Shown piece by piece: positions 1 to 12,728 of a stretch of DNA of 64,000 nt. A model generated the notes under the pieces. That model was not told the DNA's origin, searched no databases, and worked only from the letters and a program-made list of their open reading frames with translations. The DNA is from Lineus longissimus (lineage: Eukaryota > Nemertea > Pilidiophora > Heteronemertea > Lineidae). The translations under genes were made by a program, and so were the position numbers. Position 1 is the stretch's first letter; the number at the start of each line of letters is the position of its first letter. The stretch spans positions 7,254,001 through 7,318,000 of the forward strand of contig NC_088314.1 in NCBI RefSeq assembly GCF_910592395.1. The letters run 5' to 3'.

Positions 1-177
1 TAGTCGTTTCGTAACAGGTCCTGGTGTGTACTGAGGAATTTTTTTAGCTTTGATGTTCTCTGCAAGTGGTGTCTTCTGGCGTATTTCAAAGCTAACCTTT
101 TCTCGGTGGCACGTCTTTTCATTTCTCTATCTTTGATAAATAGAATTCAAAACGTTTATAGCATGTTACTTTTACAG

Positions 178-3100
178 GTTTTCGTCGATCTAGCTGGGGT
201 CAGGCTCCGGTATCTGGCCAGATCGGGCGAGCGAACGGCCACTGGTACTACCCAAAGTCTTACATATGCGGCGTAACAGTCCCTGGTTCTGCCAGGGTTA
301 TTGAGTACAGTAGTTCTCCCGGTGAAACTTTTGTGACATCTACCATAACACCGACGACGACGATGGTCTCTGACACTACATCAACAACAGGTAAATCCGT
401 TCCAGAAAATTAACTGCTTTCAAGCTAATGCTTGGCCATCGCTAGGCGTTTTGGCGTCGATTGAAAGGCGCCAAATTCGAAATTTAGCCAACAGGAGGAA
501 GCGGGGCGGAGCGTGTGTGGAAAAAGATGAATTGATGACTCTGTAGTAAAGTAACTGAGTAGCCTAACGTTAATGTTGCATGGTGTTTCAAGTTACGTGG
601 ACTTTGTCAGGAAGTCATTTTTTATTGAAAATGGGACGTTTTATGAAAAGTCACATGCATTGGCCATTTCTGATCTTTTAAATTTTAGATACACGTAGAA
701 CCACGGAGAAGATTCGCATTTTTTCTGTTGCTGCTAGAATCACATTGGCTCCACGTGACCACAAGGTAAAGGATGGAGGTGCCGTCAGTTTTGTATGCCA
801 GGCATCTGGTAGTCCAGTCCCGGATATCGAGTGGTTGAAAAATGGTAAAAGAGTGCCGACTCGTGGTCGATATAAAGTACTTGACATGCCTTTTGGTTCG
901 GTCTTAAGAATTGAACCGGTAGAAGTGGAATTCGAAAAATACAATGCGACGATATCATGTGTTGCACAAAGTGGAATAGGAGAACCAGCGCGAGTCTCAG
1001 CTAACTTACAAGTCTATCCTCCAGGTCGAGGTAGGTAATATTTCCTTTTTTCATGCTTATAGCATTGCGTAACTCTAAAAATTAATTTTATTCTTTATGC
1101 GGTTACTTAAATCATACAGTCATGTTGTAGTTCGTGCGAAACTGACGGCTAAAAAACAACATAACAAGTATAAGATTGTACTTCACATGAGAGTTTTGCT
1201 GCTTAATACTGACCAACAAAATAAGTATAAAAACGAAAGGGTTCCTTTATCATACTGCTTGGTTTGTCTTTCTTTTTATTAGTACCAAGTGGCTTTCCTA
1301 CAATTACTCAGAATCCAAGCTTACGTGCTGTCGAAAAGGGCCGTACCTCGGTAATGTCTTGCGCTGCCACGGGAAATCCAGCCCCGACCATAACATGGCT
1401 GAAGGACTTTATACCGGTTGAGTTGAGTAACCCTCGGCTGACCCTTCTTAGTTCTGGTGAGTGAGGCTATGATCTGTGTACACTTCACGAAAATACGACA
1501 CTCCGATTTTTGGTTTATGATTTGCCGACACAGAAAGCACGGCTGAAGTTAATCAAGCCGTCATCTCCACTCAGTGAAACAGTCTTAAGAATCTAAAGGC
1601 ACTCACTTTGAAAAATAGAGATTTAAAGATCGAACGCATGTACATTAGCTATGATCGATGACGACACGTCATTGTAACGATATAATGACCCCTAGGTCAC
1701 GACGTGGCCCCCAGTCTTATGGACATGTATTTATAATATAATGTTCATCTGTGAATGATATTTAACTAATGAAGTATTCCTTTAAAATCCGATCGAATTG
1801 CTTCCCCGTTGTCACAAAGATAAGCCTTGAATGTGTTCCTTTACGAGCCAAATGTCCTGAGTTTGATTTCCCCTTTTTTTTAAGGCTCGTTGCAGATTGA
1901 GAAAAGTAATCACACTGATGAAGGCCGCTACGAGTGCGTGGCGGAAAATAGTGTGGGTGAAACGTATTCATATCCCGCTTCGCTTTACGTTCGAGGTATG
2001 TGAACCCCCTGGCTCATGACTTGGCGGACCCCTTTTACGTCATTATTAGTTTCGATGGTCTTCTATTCTTCTACAATCGCTCCCGTTCCAAATCTCTACG
2101 AAATGGCTAGTTTTATATCGGCGCCAGACTGAATAAAACGGCTGCAAAAAGGGGGATTTCCTCAAAATGTGCTTTTTTCTTGAATATAATTTTTGAACCC
2201 AACAACAGAAAAAAAATTCCATTGTTCCTTTATCCTAGCCCCATTTTCCTTTTACCATTCACCCAGTAGGGATTTGAGAGGGGTTTTTTTCTGATGGAAA
2301 TTTCATTAAAAAAACATGGCACGTTTGAAGAGAAAAAAAAACAAAAAAACGGAAGATTTCAACAACGGTCGCAAAGTCCCTAAAAATAAATGGGGGATCG
2401 GCGGAACAGCCTGAATCACAAGTAATATATATTTGTCTTTTTTTAGTGCGTAGAGTACCACCTCACATAACGAGTCTTCCAAAAAGTATCGAAGTCCTGC
2501 CTGGCGGATCGGTCAATCTTACGTGCGTTGCTGCAGGCTCTCCCAAGCCATATGTGAAATGGCGAAGGGCAGACGAGGAACTTACACCAGAAGAAAACGT
2601 CCAGATGGGAGAAAACGTCTTAATGCTGACGAACGTGCGAGAGTCAGCTAATTATACTTGCGATGTGGCTAATATCCTGGGTGCCATAAGTGCAGTAGCC
2701 GAGGTCAAGGTCAAAGGTAATTTTACCGTCCCAGTTAATTATGAGTCCATAATGGACTCTTATTTCTGTATCCATCGATAAAGTCGTGGTTTCCGTCGCT
2801 AATTTTTTTTTATCAATTAGTAAAAATAACTGTGTTATAGCATGATTTTTTTCTCGGAATGACCGAATCATCTTTCAAAATTATTTTTTATCTGAACTTA
2901 CGTTGCATATATGAACTTATTCTTCAATTCACAGCAATCGTTCCCGGAGTTGAACTTCCCGAGGCGCTCGCATCCTGCAGCATGAAAAAGGTCGGCAGTG
3001 CCGCGCTGCGTGAGATCGGCATGGACGTCACATCGATGGGCTCAGAGGGCTTGTGTGGAGATAAATGCCGCGAGAACGTGATGTGCGATAGCGCCACCTT

Positions 3101-4788
3101 CAATAAGGATAAGAACGAATGTCTGCTTCATCTCAGACAAGGATTTGCGATGCCGCGACTAGCACGGAATAGCTGTTGTACGACGTATATGAAGGTGTGC
3201 CCTTTGATAAAAAGTAAGTACTGTGTCTCTCATAACTGGCCATACGGCATACTACGATTTGTGGACAAGCCTGAAACATGAATTAAAATACCCTTTAGCA
3301 TGTTTACTCTCTTTTAACATTCAGAGGATCAGTAACAAATATAACACAATATAAATTTCTTTAATTTTCGTTCTAAATGCATACGTGTGTATAGATTAGT
3401 GCGAAGAGCACCAGGCTAATGCTGTGATCAAGTTGTGCATACTCGTGTAGCAAATACTGATGCCCAAAGATATGCTCATAAAAGAGACGGGAAAGAGTCA
3501 ACATAGTGTGCTTGGACAGCGGTGACATTTCACCAAAAAAAATGGCGAAAAGAGTGCCACTGACCTTGTTTACATGTACGAAGCAATATCCTAGGGGAAG
3601 GGTGCATCCGATCGAAGAACTGTTGTTTATCTGCAGTCTTTATTATACTGCAGAATTAAGTATATTCCGCAACGTCGAATGGGTAATCCGACACATGCTT
3701 GTTGCACATTTACTACTGGTCAAGTTAAAAATATTTTGGCGTTTCTCTTCTTTAGGTCCCGTACCACCTCCCAAAGAACAAATCCTGTGCCCCCTCGACC
3801 TGGGCAACAGTAAACCTTCCGATAAGTATGCGTATAGAGTTCTAAGGTACGATAAAGTCATATCTGAACTTTTGCATGAATTTTCTTTCGTACATCATGT
3901 ACATGATGTTAGTATTTTCCTCAATTTCGTGCTTAAACTTTTATTACAAAAGAACAATAGTTTTCTTTACACATGGTCCACTTTTTACGATGTACATCAA
4001 GAAAACGACGAACCTGGCGGCCAAAATAGTGACCAATGATGTCAGTTCCCAATGAAAAAAAAAACTGATCGAGACACATGCGATCATCTAATTTTTGTAC
4101 TTGATTGCAGGCTAAAGAATAACTTTGAACGCGGACTGTACTCATGCCGTACAGACGAGCTGTGTGCTGGAATTTCATTTGAGATTCAGAGCGGGAACCG
4201 CGTCGATTTCACCTATTATTACAATACAACCTCTGAGCCTGGCGCCTCGTTTTTCAACTCGGCCCGCCAGGCCATCAAGAACTGTAGAACAAGCGGTAAG
4301 TACATCATAATGATCGAACAACTCAAAACGGCACACGCGGGTGACTATTGAAGGGCACGGCAAAAGCAACAATACAGTTCCTGTGACAAATCAGTTGACT
4401 ATTTTTACCCAAAATCAGAAAGCATTGCTTGTACTTTTTGTCGCTCCTACCAGCGTCCTCATAATATTTTTCATGCCTGCAGTTAACCTTTACATTTCTA
4501 GGACCAACATGCAGACATCTGAAGGCGGTTTTTGGTATGACCCTTACGAACATCACCCAATACCGCAAAAAGACAGCGGTGGAAACAAAGGCTGGGTGCG
4601 TTGCCTCCTGTGAAAGAGATCAAGGTGTATGCTCGGCAGCAACATTTCGTTGGAGAGACAAGGAATGCTTGCTCTATCATTTCCCCGAGGACTATGAGTA
4701 TCAGTTAGCACCATCTGATTTGATGGTGTCGACCTGGATTGAGGACCCAAGTCTGTGCTCCGTGCGGCGTGGCGGTGAATATGATTAG
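178..4788 (+). CDS. LAR-like triple-Ig protein with C-terminal PAN-like cassette (5' end outside window)
   Basis: Exons read from splice sites and phase: 178-390, 689-1030, 1283-1456, 1885-1995, 2447-2716, 2935-3213, 3756-3846, 4111-4295 and 4502-4788, giving 649 in-frame residues to TAG. Order: a segment ending in a Thr/Ser-rich linker; Ig1 ([23 protein letters not shown]); Ig2 split over two exons ([26 protein letters not shown]); Ig3 ([36 protein letters not shown]); then a PAN/apple-like domain (C-x3-C-x5-C, MCDSATF), two linking exons and a second PAN-like domain ending TWIEDPSLC. The Ig domains resemble Ig1-3 of LAR-type receptor tyrosine phosphatases nearly residue by residue, including the RRVPP start of Ig3. 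There is no FN3, membrane span or phosphatase before the stop, so the product is probably secreted or matrix-bound. Almost all introns are phase 1, as expected of shuffled extracellular modules. The start codon and signal peptide lie to the left of the window. The family assignment of the Ig domains is firm; the ligand is unknown. Confidence 0.85.
2935..4788 (+). other. PAN/apple-like four-exon cassette, copy A
   Basis: Exons 2935-3213, 3756-3846, 4111-4295 and 4502-4788 (279, 91, 185 and 287 nt) form a block that recurs at the 3' end of the minus-strand gene at 12729-17731. The first and last exons each hold a PAN/apple pattern (C-x3-C, then a Cys, then S/A-ATF). The second encodes [17 protein letters not shown] and the third [15 protein letters not shown] with FTYYYN. 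Entry phases of the four exons are 1, 1, 2 and 1. PAN domains usually bind proteins or carbohydrates; the middle two exons match no domain I recognise. Confidence 0.8.
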
Positions 4789-7329
4789 AGCGATATAGAG
4801 TCTGACTCGGACTTGGTCTAACTTCGATAGAACTATCGACGGCCGAGTTGCTGCTCTAGCTGATACCACTCGCATAAACCGGATACATGCACATAACGGA
4901 CTGTATTTCAAGTTCCGGCCCCGCCTTGTTTGTTTTCAATATGTTTTTTAACATCGGACATGGTTCTCTTTACAAATTATATTGGACATTGTCTGGTCAT
5001 GCGTATAGGCCCTAACGGATTTCGTATAAAATTCCCTAAATAATAATGGATATGTATTGTATTTGTCATTATCATCTTGCGAAATTATAGCAAACTGCAT
5101 GTACATTAGGAACGTTTACATTATCATTATCTGTATAGGCGACCTTTTCCAAATTGCTCCGCCGTCTTTTTTGGTTTGGGAGTTCATAATGCACACCCAA
5201 TGCCAACACAAACATGACGAAAGCTCTTATATTCGCAGCGTTTGAGGGCTCGAAAATATTATAAAGATGCAGGTTGAAGATCACCACAACATAAACATCC
5301 ACCGATTAGATTAAGTATAATAACATGTAATCACTAGATAACTGTAGCAACCTTGGAGATGAAGATGTATTGCGAGTCAGTAGGATGCGCAACCTCCTCT
5401 CTAATACTAAAATCACCATATATTGTATTTCTAAGTAATAGAGCAAGCAATATCATATTGTACAGTTTGAGTGTGGTTTATCTGCTAAATCTCAGTGCAT
5501 GCGGCCTCCACTTGACGACGAATCAGCGACCAAATTAGGGAAATGGGTTCGGTGACCGAATCGTCCACGAACTGAGAGTTCGTCCAGGCGTCAACCGGTG
5601 AGATCGACCACCAAAATATCACGAGATCTTGCAGGAAGGCGCGTCAAAGTACCCAACAAGTTTCCAATTACCATCAAGACCTCACGTCACGTGACTTATT
5701 TCTGGGACGCTAGGTGGATCACCCCATAAGACTTTTAATTTATGTTCTTATACTCGATAGCTATCCTCGGCTATGGCCACTTCTACGGATTTACGGTGCA
5801 TGCATTTACACAGCGGTCAGGGCAGGAAGAGAAGCTATATGTTCCACCAGAAGGTAGGATCATCTACTATACATGAATATATGTCAGTTGCAGGTCTTTT
5901 TAATTATTAGCGTTAATATCAAACTGTGAAAATTCGAAACCCGCCGAAAATAACTTACGGCCTTTTACTACCAATGGAACTTTCGAGGGGATAAACGGAT
6001 AGCTCCATACTGCAGCGATCGTCTCTTTGTACGGAAAATCATCACTACCGCCGGTCTCATTCTGTCATCAGAAAGACACCTCACAGTGATTGGCCTCACC
6101 GGAGACAGATACCAACATGCTCATCGACATCCGCATAGGTGGCGCTGATTTTGACATCACCTCTGTGTCGTAACAATTTAATACTGTCTACAGTGACAGT
6201 CAGTGACACGTGTAGTGTAGCCTCGGTGGTAGTTTTGTTGGCACTCTCTTGAAGTCATATCAAAATATCTCTAGGAATTCGAGACGCATGCATCGCATTC
6301 GCTTCGCGCACGAATGTGATCTTGACTGGTCTGGTCTGCATGGTTCGATGTACATGCATTGTACATGCACTGACGTCATTACTAAACTTTCTTCATTTAT
6401 GACGGCGATCTGACCTGGTCTGGTCCGGTCTGGTTCAATAGTGTTACCGTGTAAACGGCACTCTTGAATTTCCGCTCATATAAAAGAGCAACCAGTCACA
6501 GAATAGAAGTGTAACTAGGGAAGTGTTGCAACACTGTTGTCATACTCAACAATCTATAATATATCATGACTGACCCAATTGATGATGACTGACCCAATTA
6601 ATGGCTGACCCCATTATATCCTATCAAAAAACTGCGGTATAAAAACATGTTTGTTCAGCCTGACATGACTGATACACTTTTAACCTCTGCTGTTGCAGAA
6701 TCGAGGCCACGTATTTAACGGTAGGCCTATATGCTCGGCCTCGAGTACCCTGATGGGTGATAAATCATCTACCCAGTTTAACTGTTACACGTCCACGATT
6801 TGTTGTTTTCTTCGCGTCGTGTGAAAAGCACTCGTGATTCAAACCAGGAAACACTGGATGATTTTTTAAAATTCCGGGTTTTTGCGAGACGGAAATAGTA
6901 CAATGATTGACGGAAATGTTCTGACCCATCTTCGGTGGATTCACTGGTTTGCCAGTGTGTCTTCAAGACACCAGGTTTTGTGTTAAATACGTTAGGTAGG
7001 TTTTTTCAATCAGGCCTCAAAAACTGCTGAATATTGTACAAGTGCTTTTTTCCACGTTTTTTGTGCTGGCCTATTTTGTATTGTATCTGTGTAATAGAAA
7101 TCAATGTCCCCAGGAAAAATGTCCGGTATCATTAATATCATAAATATGTGTTTTACTGGCAACCGAAAAAAAAAGGTCGGAAGTTAGAATTTGGTAGTGG
7201 GTCAACGCATGCCGTATTTGTTGTATCACATATTCGAATCATACAATACTTTGTGACTTAGTAATTCAGTTCATTTTTCATGTAGGATTCCGCATTCTCA
7301 GGGAGGGCTCGACTGACCACGTCGCGAGA
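4789..7329 (+). other. Intergenic region between the Ig/PAN gene and the otopetrin
   Basis: About 2.5 kb with no gene I can support apart from one weak exon candidate (5761-5853). It is AT-rich in its first kilobase, which should include the 3' UTR of the upstream gene, though I see no perfect AATAAA close to the stop. Short degenerate repeats occur around 6540-6620 (copies of GACTGACCCAATT). The otopetrin promoter and any 5' UTR exons should lie in the last part. Confidence 0.5.
5761..5853 (+). CDS. Possible orphan coding exon
   Basis: A 93-nt stretch bounded by an AG acceptor (CTCGATAG) and a GT donor (GAAG|GTAGGA), open in the phase 1 to phase 1 frame. It would encode a segment beginning ILGYGHFYGFTVHAF and ending KLYVPPE. 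I recognise no family. Its phase does not fit the first otopetrin exon. It could be an unrelated exon, a relic, or chance. Confidence 0.2.
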
Positions 7330-10300
7330 ATGGCCCCGAGTGTCATCACCCTCGGCCTGGCAAGGGCGGGGACAAAGCATACATCCCGGGCAAACGAGCC
7401 GGGACAGAACAAGTTCAAAGCGAGGTAAAAACCTTTGCTCGTACCCTCGTGGCACTTTATACAGTTGCTGTTGTGCAAGTTGTCGATTCTCTTGAAATGA
7501 CTATCCGTTTTGTACAAGCATAAACGTACAGTGATGATACATGCCCGAAGGGAGCTGTTCACATTGATATCATGATCTTTTATGAAAGGAGGTCATCAAA
7601 TATTGGGATACTTAAAAAATTAGCACATGTGGTGCTAAAAATCGAGGGAGGCGGCCTCTTTAGGGAAGTAAAGGGATTTTGTCGCCAAGCACTGGGGAAT
7701 GTTATTTTCAAAATTGGGCACGGCCAGATTCCATTGTCACTGTCAACTCATCTGCATACACTCTTTAGGGTACATTCATCCACCTTTTCAGATCTGCTAT
7801 GACTCAACTGATGTGTGGCATCTACTGCATGATGACCTGCGTGTTTGGAGCAGTCTTCCCGATCAGTGACGCACTGGCCCAGACGACAGAAGGCCACCAC
7901 CTGTACTACACTGAGGTTAGCATCCTCAATATAGCATTACTATACCGAATGTGTCAGACGTCCTTTCAGAACACGTACACTAGAAGAACATTCTACAGGT
8001 TATCATATCTGCACGGTTTTCCCTTTATCAGACGTCCTTTCAGAACACGTACACTAGAAGAACATTCTACAGGTTATCATATCTGCACGGTTTTCCCTTT
8101 ATCACTTGAACTATCGATAATGTCAATCAAATTTGTGTGAACATCACAAAAATATATAATTTAAAATGTTAAAGCACAGATGTTTCAATGAAAAGTCAGC
8201 AATTTTCCTAAATTTCACAGGCTAATACCAGTTCTATGTGTACGTCCGTCTCGGGTCAACCTACACCAATGACGCAGTCTCTTGCACTGCTACATGTACG
8301 GTCTGGGCGTCATAAATTACACCTCATATTTCCAGGTATTCCACTGCTACATGTACGGTCTGGGCGTCATTGCCTACATATATTTCCTCTTGCTTATCGT
8401 GATGCAACGACGAATGCTGAGAGCATCCGGGAAGTTGGAGGACATTGAACTGGATGTCATTGCCGGAATGCAATCAGTATCAGCCACTCGAAGGCGAGGT
8501 AAATATTGTTTTGTAATAATCAAGCAATTCGCCACTTTCCTCAAGCAGAAATCATGTAGGACATTGACCAATCAAATCTCCCGTATGTGATCATGGCCGT
8601 GCTGTCTGTGCCGAACAAGCATGATAGCTCTATTCGGATTGGTCAATACCTGTCAGGCTAACTTCTTGTCAAGATACTGAAATGTGATAGTAATACCGTA
8701 AAGAGTGGCCTTTGCTTTAGAACAGGCAATCAAACGTTTCTTTCAGAGATTGTAAGTGATAAAAATATAAAGTTTATTCCAATCATTCAACCGCTTTCGA
8801 CGACGTCTTACCTCTCGTCTGAAGTCTGGTCTTGTGATATCATGATAAATACCAGTCCCCTACCCAATGACGTTGTGACGGCGGTTTTAAGCTTAGTTTT
8901 CGTTTGGATTGCTTCGGAATCAACCCAGGTAGTGCAGTCAGCATCATTTCTGAATAGTTTAGCAGCTCTGATGCAGTACAGTTTTACATAAGACGCTTCT
9001 TTTCTCGTCAGGGGGTTGTGATTTTAGCGACCAGAGATCGGAAATGGCTGCCGCGGCGCGGCTTCTGGCCGAGAGGGAATTGAAGCAGGCCCACGATAAA
9101 GAGATGGAAGACTTAGAAAAAGAGGCCAATGTGACGTATGAAGCAGAGGGGGTTAATTTCTACTTGCGTCTAGGTGCAATGGGTAAGCGCATTGTTCAGG
9201 ATCGTTTGTAAGAAAGTGCTGGTGACAGGTGAAGTTGAATCGTACAGGTATCCTCATCAAGTAAAAGGAACTATTTACTGCTGCTCTCCAACTAATTAAC
9301 CTAATTTGTCCCGTTTTACGGATTTGCAGGGTTTGGAGTGGGTGGAATGGTCCAGTCTGGTTTCAGAATCTCCGAACCATTTGAGAACCCGTATGCGATG
9401 AATTGTCGAAGTATCCTTTTCCTGCTGAATGCAGCATTGTATCTTGTTTTCGTGTTCCTGCAGACCTTCTTTATTTTCAAGTATCACAAGGTAAGAATGA
9501 TGGCAGTCGGTACTCATTTTCGTAGTATACGCCTAAACTTCTTGTCTCGTCAGGTGTAGACAAACCATCAGAATGTATCGCAGATGAAAAATGAATGTAT
9601 GACGGAACTTGTTTAGAATATCAAAATGTCATTAAATGTCCGGGGAAAACATCTCGGACACCCTAGTTTGTGGTTGCGTGTGGAACTCTTCTCGTCTGAC
9701 AAATGAACACCCACCCTCGACTTCCATAGTCAGGCGTATGCACCTCCTCTCGCACACGTTCCTGCAGCCCGGTCATTTGTGCCGGGTTTTGCACTGACGT
9801 TCAGGATGATGAACACCAAAACTGACAAAATGAATCCAATAAGCCTACCACATTTCAGGTTGTCGTTCACAAGCACAAGGCTTTTGTTCGTTTCTGTCTG
9901 ATGCATATTCTTGCCGCAAACCTGTCCGTCTGGTTGTCGACCACCACTCACGAAACTGCTGAAGACATTGGACGGATGTCTGCGAAGTCGGTTTCAGGGA
10001 CACAAGCAGCTTTTATGAATTACACGACCGGTGAGTAGTAAGTAGGTAGTGACTGTCAGTCCGTGGGAAATTACATATGTATGTGTCCAATCCCATTGCC
10101 CAGAGGGCAACATCCGCTCGATGCCTTTTCCCGTAAACTATCCCTATGGCATGATTTACATGCCAAGAGATATCGCGGGTTTGTATTGCAGAAATGGTTT
10201 ATTAGTACAGATCCTAACGTCAGGTAACGTTACTTTTTTCCACAGTAAGACCTATATATCTTTTTGAATGGCGTTTAGCAGCTTTTGTACATGAATTCCT

Positions 10301-11510
10301 TTTTTCTAGCACGAGAGTCGCAATTCATCATCCAGTTCTAATAGGAGGTAGTTTCTTTCATCTTCTCCTTTTAGCTGGAGCGAAGTTGTGGCGATACGAA
10401 CAGGTCGGAATGAATTCCAGTGCTACTAACCTATCCTTGGACATTTCCGACCAAGATACCGGTAATGTAAACCACATAAATGACATGCTGAAATGCCATC
10501 AGTCGCAAACTCTCTCCGATCGAAGCGCTCCCTACCTCTTTCCCTGTCTGATCGAATACAGCCTCATAGGCGCTGCGGTGGCGTACAGGACATTCCTGAA
10601 CGTCGGAAAGACTGTCGCAAAGGATGATTCTAACGACTCAGACAAGGATGCAGTACAGTTTTCAGAACCTGTCGAATGCCACAAATCAAACAGGGGTCTC
10701 TTTCTTGGTCTTTTGATGATACTTGTGACATTTGTGAGCGTGGCACTTTTCTACGTATTCGAAGAGGATAACCGGAAGGATGTCTCTGCGACAATTTTTT
10801 TATCCTCGGAATTATTTTTGTTTGCGATTAGTATTATTTCATGTATTATTGGAATGTGTTACACAAGAAGATTGGCGTATGTCGGACTGTTAGACGAAGA
10901 CTTTTTCGATGATAAATTGCTGCTCATCGCTCAGATTGGTATTTTTCTTCTGTGCACATGCGTCTCGATATCGTCTGCGACTGCGCTCGTTCAAAACATT
11001 GATAATGGCATCATGACACTTCCGGCGATGTACCTCGGCATGGCATTGTTCAACTTCATCCAATCATCGATCCAGACTGTTTTTATTCTGGACGGTCTGC
11101 GTCGTTGCGCGGCAACGAATGACCACATGACTCAAAAACCGGGCAGGGCTGTGATCACGTTTCTTCTCGTTTGTAATCTCGCTATGTGGACTGTTAACAC
11201 TTTCGAGACTAAATCAGCCGAAGTTGTGGACATCCACGTAGATTTCTTCCGTTATTTGCCGTGGTCTATAATCATGCATTTGTGTTTTCCATTGGTTATT
11301 TTCTACAGATTTCACTCCAGTGTGTGTTTGAGTGCTATTTGGCATACGGCGTATGTAAAAAGAAACATTGAGGACTACGGTCAGCAGATAAATAGTGTCG
11401 TCCCGGCGATTCGACTTGAGGAGTGCCCCCAGGGAAGCGAATCGGGGTGCTCAACTCCACCCTATCGGGGTCGAAAACAGGCGACGTATCTGTCTCTGGA
11501 TGCAGCATAA
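7330..11510 (+). CDS. Otopetrin-type proton channel
   Basis: Seven coding exons in consistent phase: 7330-7424, 7792-7915, 8336-8498, 9012-9182, 9330-9490, 9859-10030 and 10375-11510; 673 residues. Otopetrins are proton-selective channels with 12 membrane helices in two homologous halves. Visible landmarks: TM1 with CVFGAVFPIS; TM2 with YMYGLGVIAYIYFLL; a cytoplasmic charged loop; FGVGGMVQSGFRISEPFE and FLLNAALYLVFVFLQTFF; KAFVRFCLMHILAANLSVW; then, in the large last exon, LFPCLIEYSLIGAAVAY opening the second half, four further hydrophobic helices, FLLVCNLAMW, and PLVIFYRFHSS near the end. The ATG at 7330 has A at -3 and G at +4 and gives a short cytoplasmic N-terminus running straight into TM1, as in other invertebrate otopetrins. 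An in-frame Met at 7799 is an alternative start. Family assignment is firm. Which paralogue it is, and its gating, cannot be told from this sequence. Confidence 0.9.
7955..8102 (+). repeat. Perfect 74-bp tandem duplication in an otopetrin intron
   Basis: 7955-8028 is repeated exactly at 8029-8102 within the intron between the second and third coding exons. The perfect identity indicates a very recent duplication, a polymorphism, or an assembly artefact. Confidence 0.9.
8285..8370 (+). repeat. 29-bp copy of the otopetrin exon 3 start
   Basis: 8285-8313 and 8342-8370 are identical over 29 bp. The second copy is coding (HCYMYGLGV) just inside exon 3; the first lies in the intron, 57 bp upstream. 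Confidence 0.85.
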
Positions 11511-11607
11511 TCACTCTTTCCATCTCATGATCTATATCATCGGGGGAAATAACGTCATTTCCTCTTGCCGTTATTTCCAACCCAAGCCTGTGAATTTTGT
11601 ACTCCAG

Positions 11608-11613
11608 AATAAA
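11608..11613 (+). terminator. Poly(A) signal of the otopetrin gene
   Basis: AATAAA about 100 nt after the stop codon at 11510. No competing signal is nearer. Confidence 0.6.
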
Positions 11614-11793
11614 AGTGGCGTTAACTCTACGGGAAATTGTCGAGTCTGGCAATTTGAACTGCTACTATATAAAAATTTGATTATGATGACCGGGAAGATA
11701 TTCTTGTGAGATGTCGAGCCGCGATTTGGAGCAGCTAAGCAGGAGTCGCGTAGTTTGCAGTTTATCTTATCACACACCCCACATTTCCCTTGT

Positions 11794-11938
11794 ACCGTAT
11801 ACTCTAACCATAATTCATGCAGTCTATTCTATCCCACCGGCGCGGTAACACTACTCATCATTTCCGTTATGCCGTATGTGACCATAATTCATGCAGTCTA
11901 TTCTATCCAACCGCCGCTACCCTCATCATTTCCGTTAG
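11794..11938 (+). repeat. Diverged two-copy tandem repeat
   Basis: Two units of about 70-78 bp sharing CATAATTCATGCAGTCTATT and CATCATTTCCGTTA, starting near 11794 and 11872. They lie between the convergent otopetrin and FN3/PAN genes. Confidence 0.7.
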
Positions 11939-12566
11939 ACTCACAATTTGCCCAACGAGAATAAACAAAGTTTTCAAAGCCACTAAATCATCTCTATTCA
12001 CTTTATTCGGTTTACCACTGTCATCAGATATCGTTTAAAAATAACCGTGTACATGTACATGATTTTTCACCCAACTTGGTACTTACATTGATGAAAGGTA
12101 CGGAATTATCTTTTCCACTAAATGTTACGCACATGTGTACGATAATGTTCTTCACTCCTCTATATACACGGGAGAGTAGGCTAAGGATACCTTCATGATG
12201 AATCAGCCAATAGTACATGCCCATATTATCATGTCCGCCGAAACCTAAAGCCATTTTGTTCATCCAAGAGTTTCATATATATTCACTGTACCGATGTTCA
12301 GATGTCGACAATCAGGTTACCTGCATTCCACAGTGTTTAAACCTATGTCGTGTTTGTGGGGTCAGTTATTTCAATATTTTCGGTGTTGCCTTATCATAAC
12401 TCCCAAGCGGGTTGATACTGGCATGTGTGAACCTTTGTCAGTGTAACATTAACACCTGAAATGGTAAATATCGTTCCACCTTCCATGTGATATTGGAAAA
12501 CACTCATTAATGTACATGTCACCATAAATTTCCCGGTGTCCGTTTTGTGAAGTATAATTGTAAGTT

Positions 12567-12572
12567 TTTATT
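12567..12572 (-). terminator. Poly(A) signal of the FN3/PAN gene
   Basis: AATAAA on the minus strand (TTTATT on the plus strand), about 155 nt downstream of the stop at 12729. Confidence 0.55.
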
Positions 12573-12728
12573 TCATATAAAATTATTCAATCCATCAATC
12601 ATAAATTGGCTTACAGCAAGATCTTAAAACAAAGAATCAAAAGATTCTTATTTGGTTTTCGACCTGGGATCAATGCATTATCATCATCCTCATTCTCAAG
12701 TAACACAGTCTTCTACCCGACTGTGATG

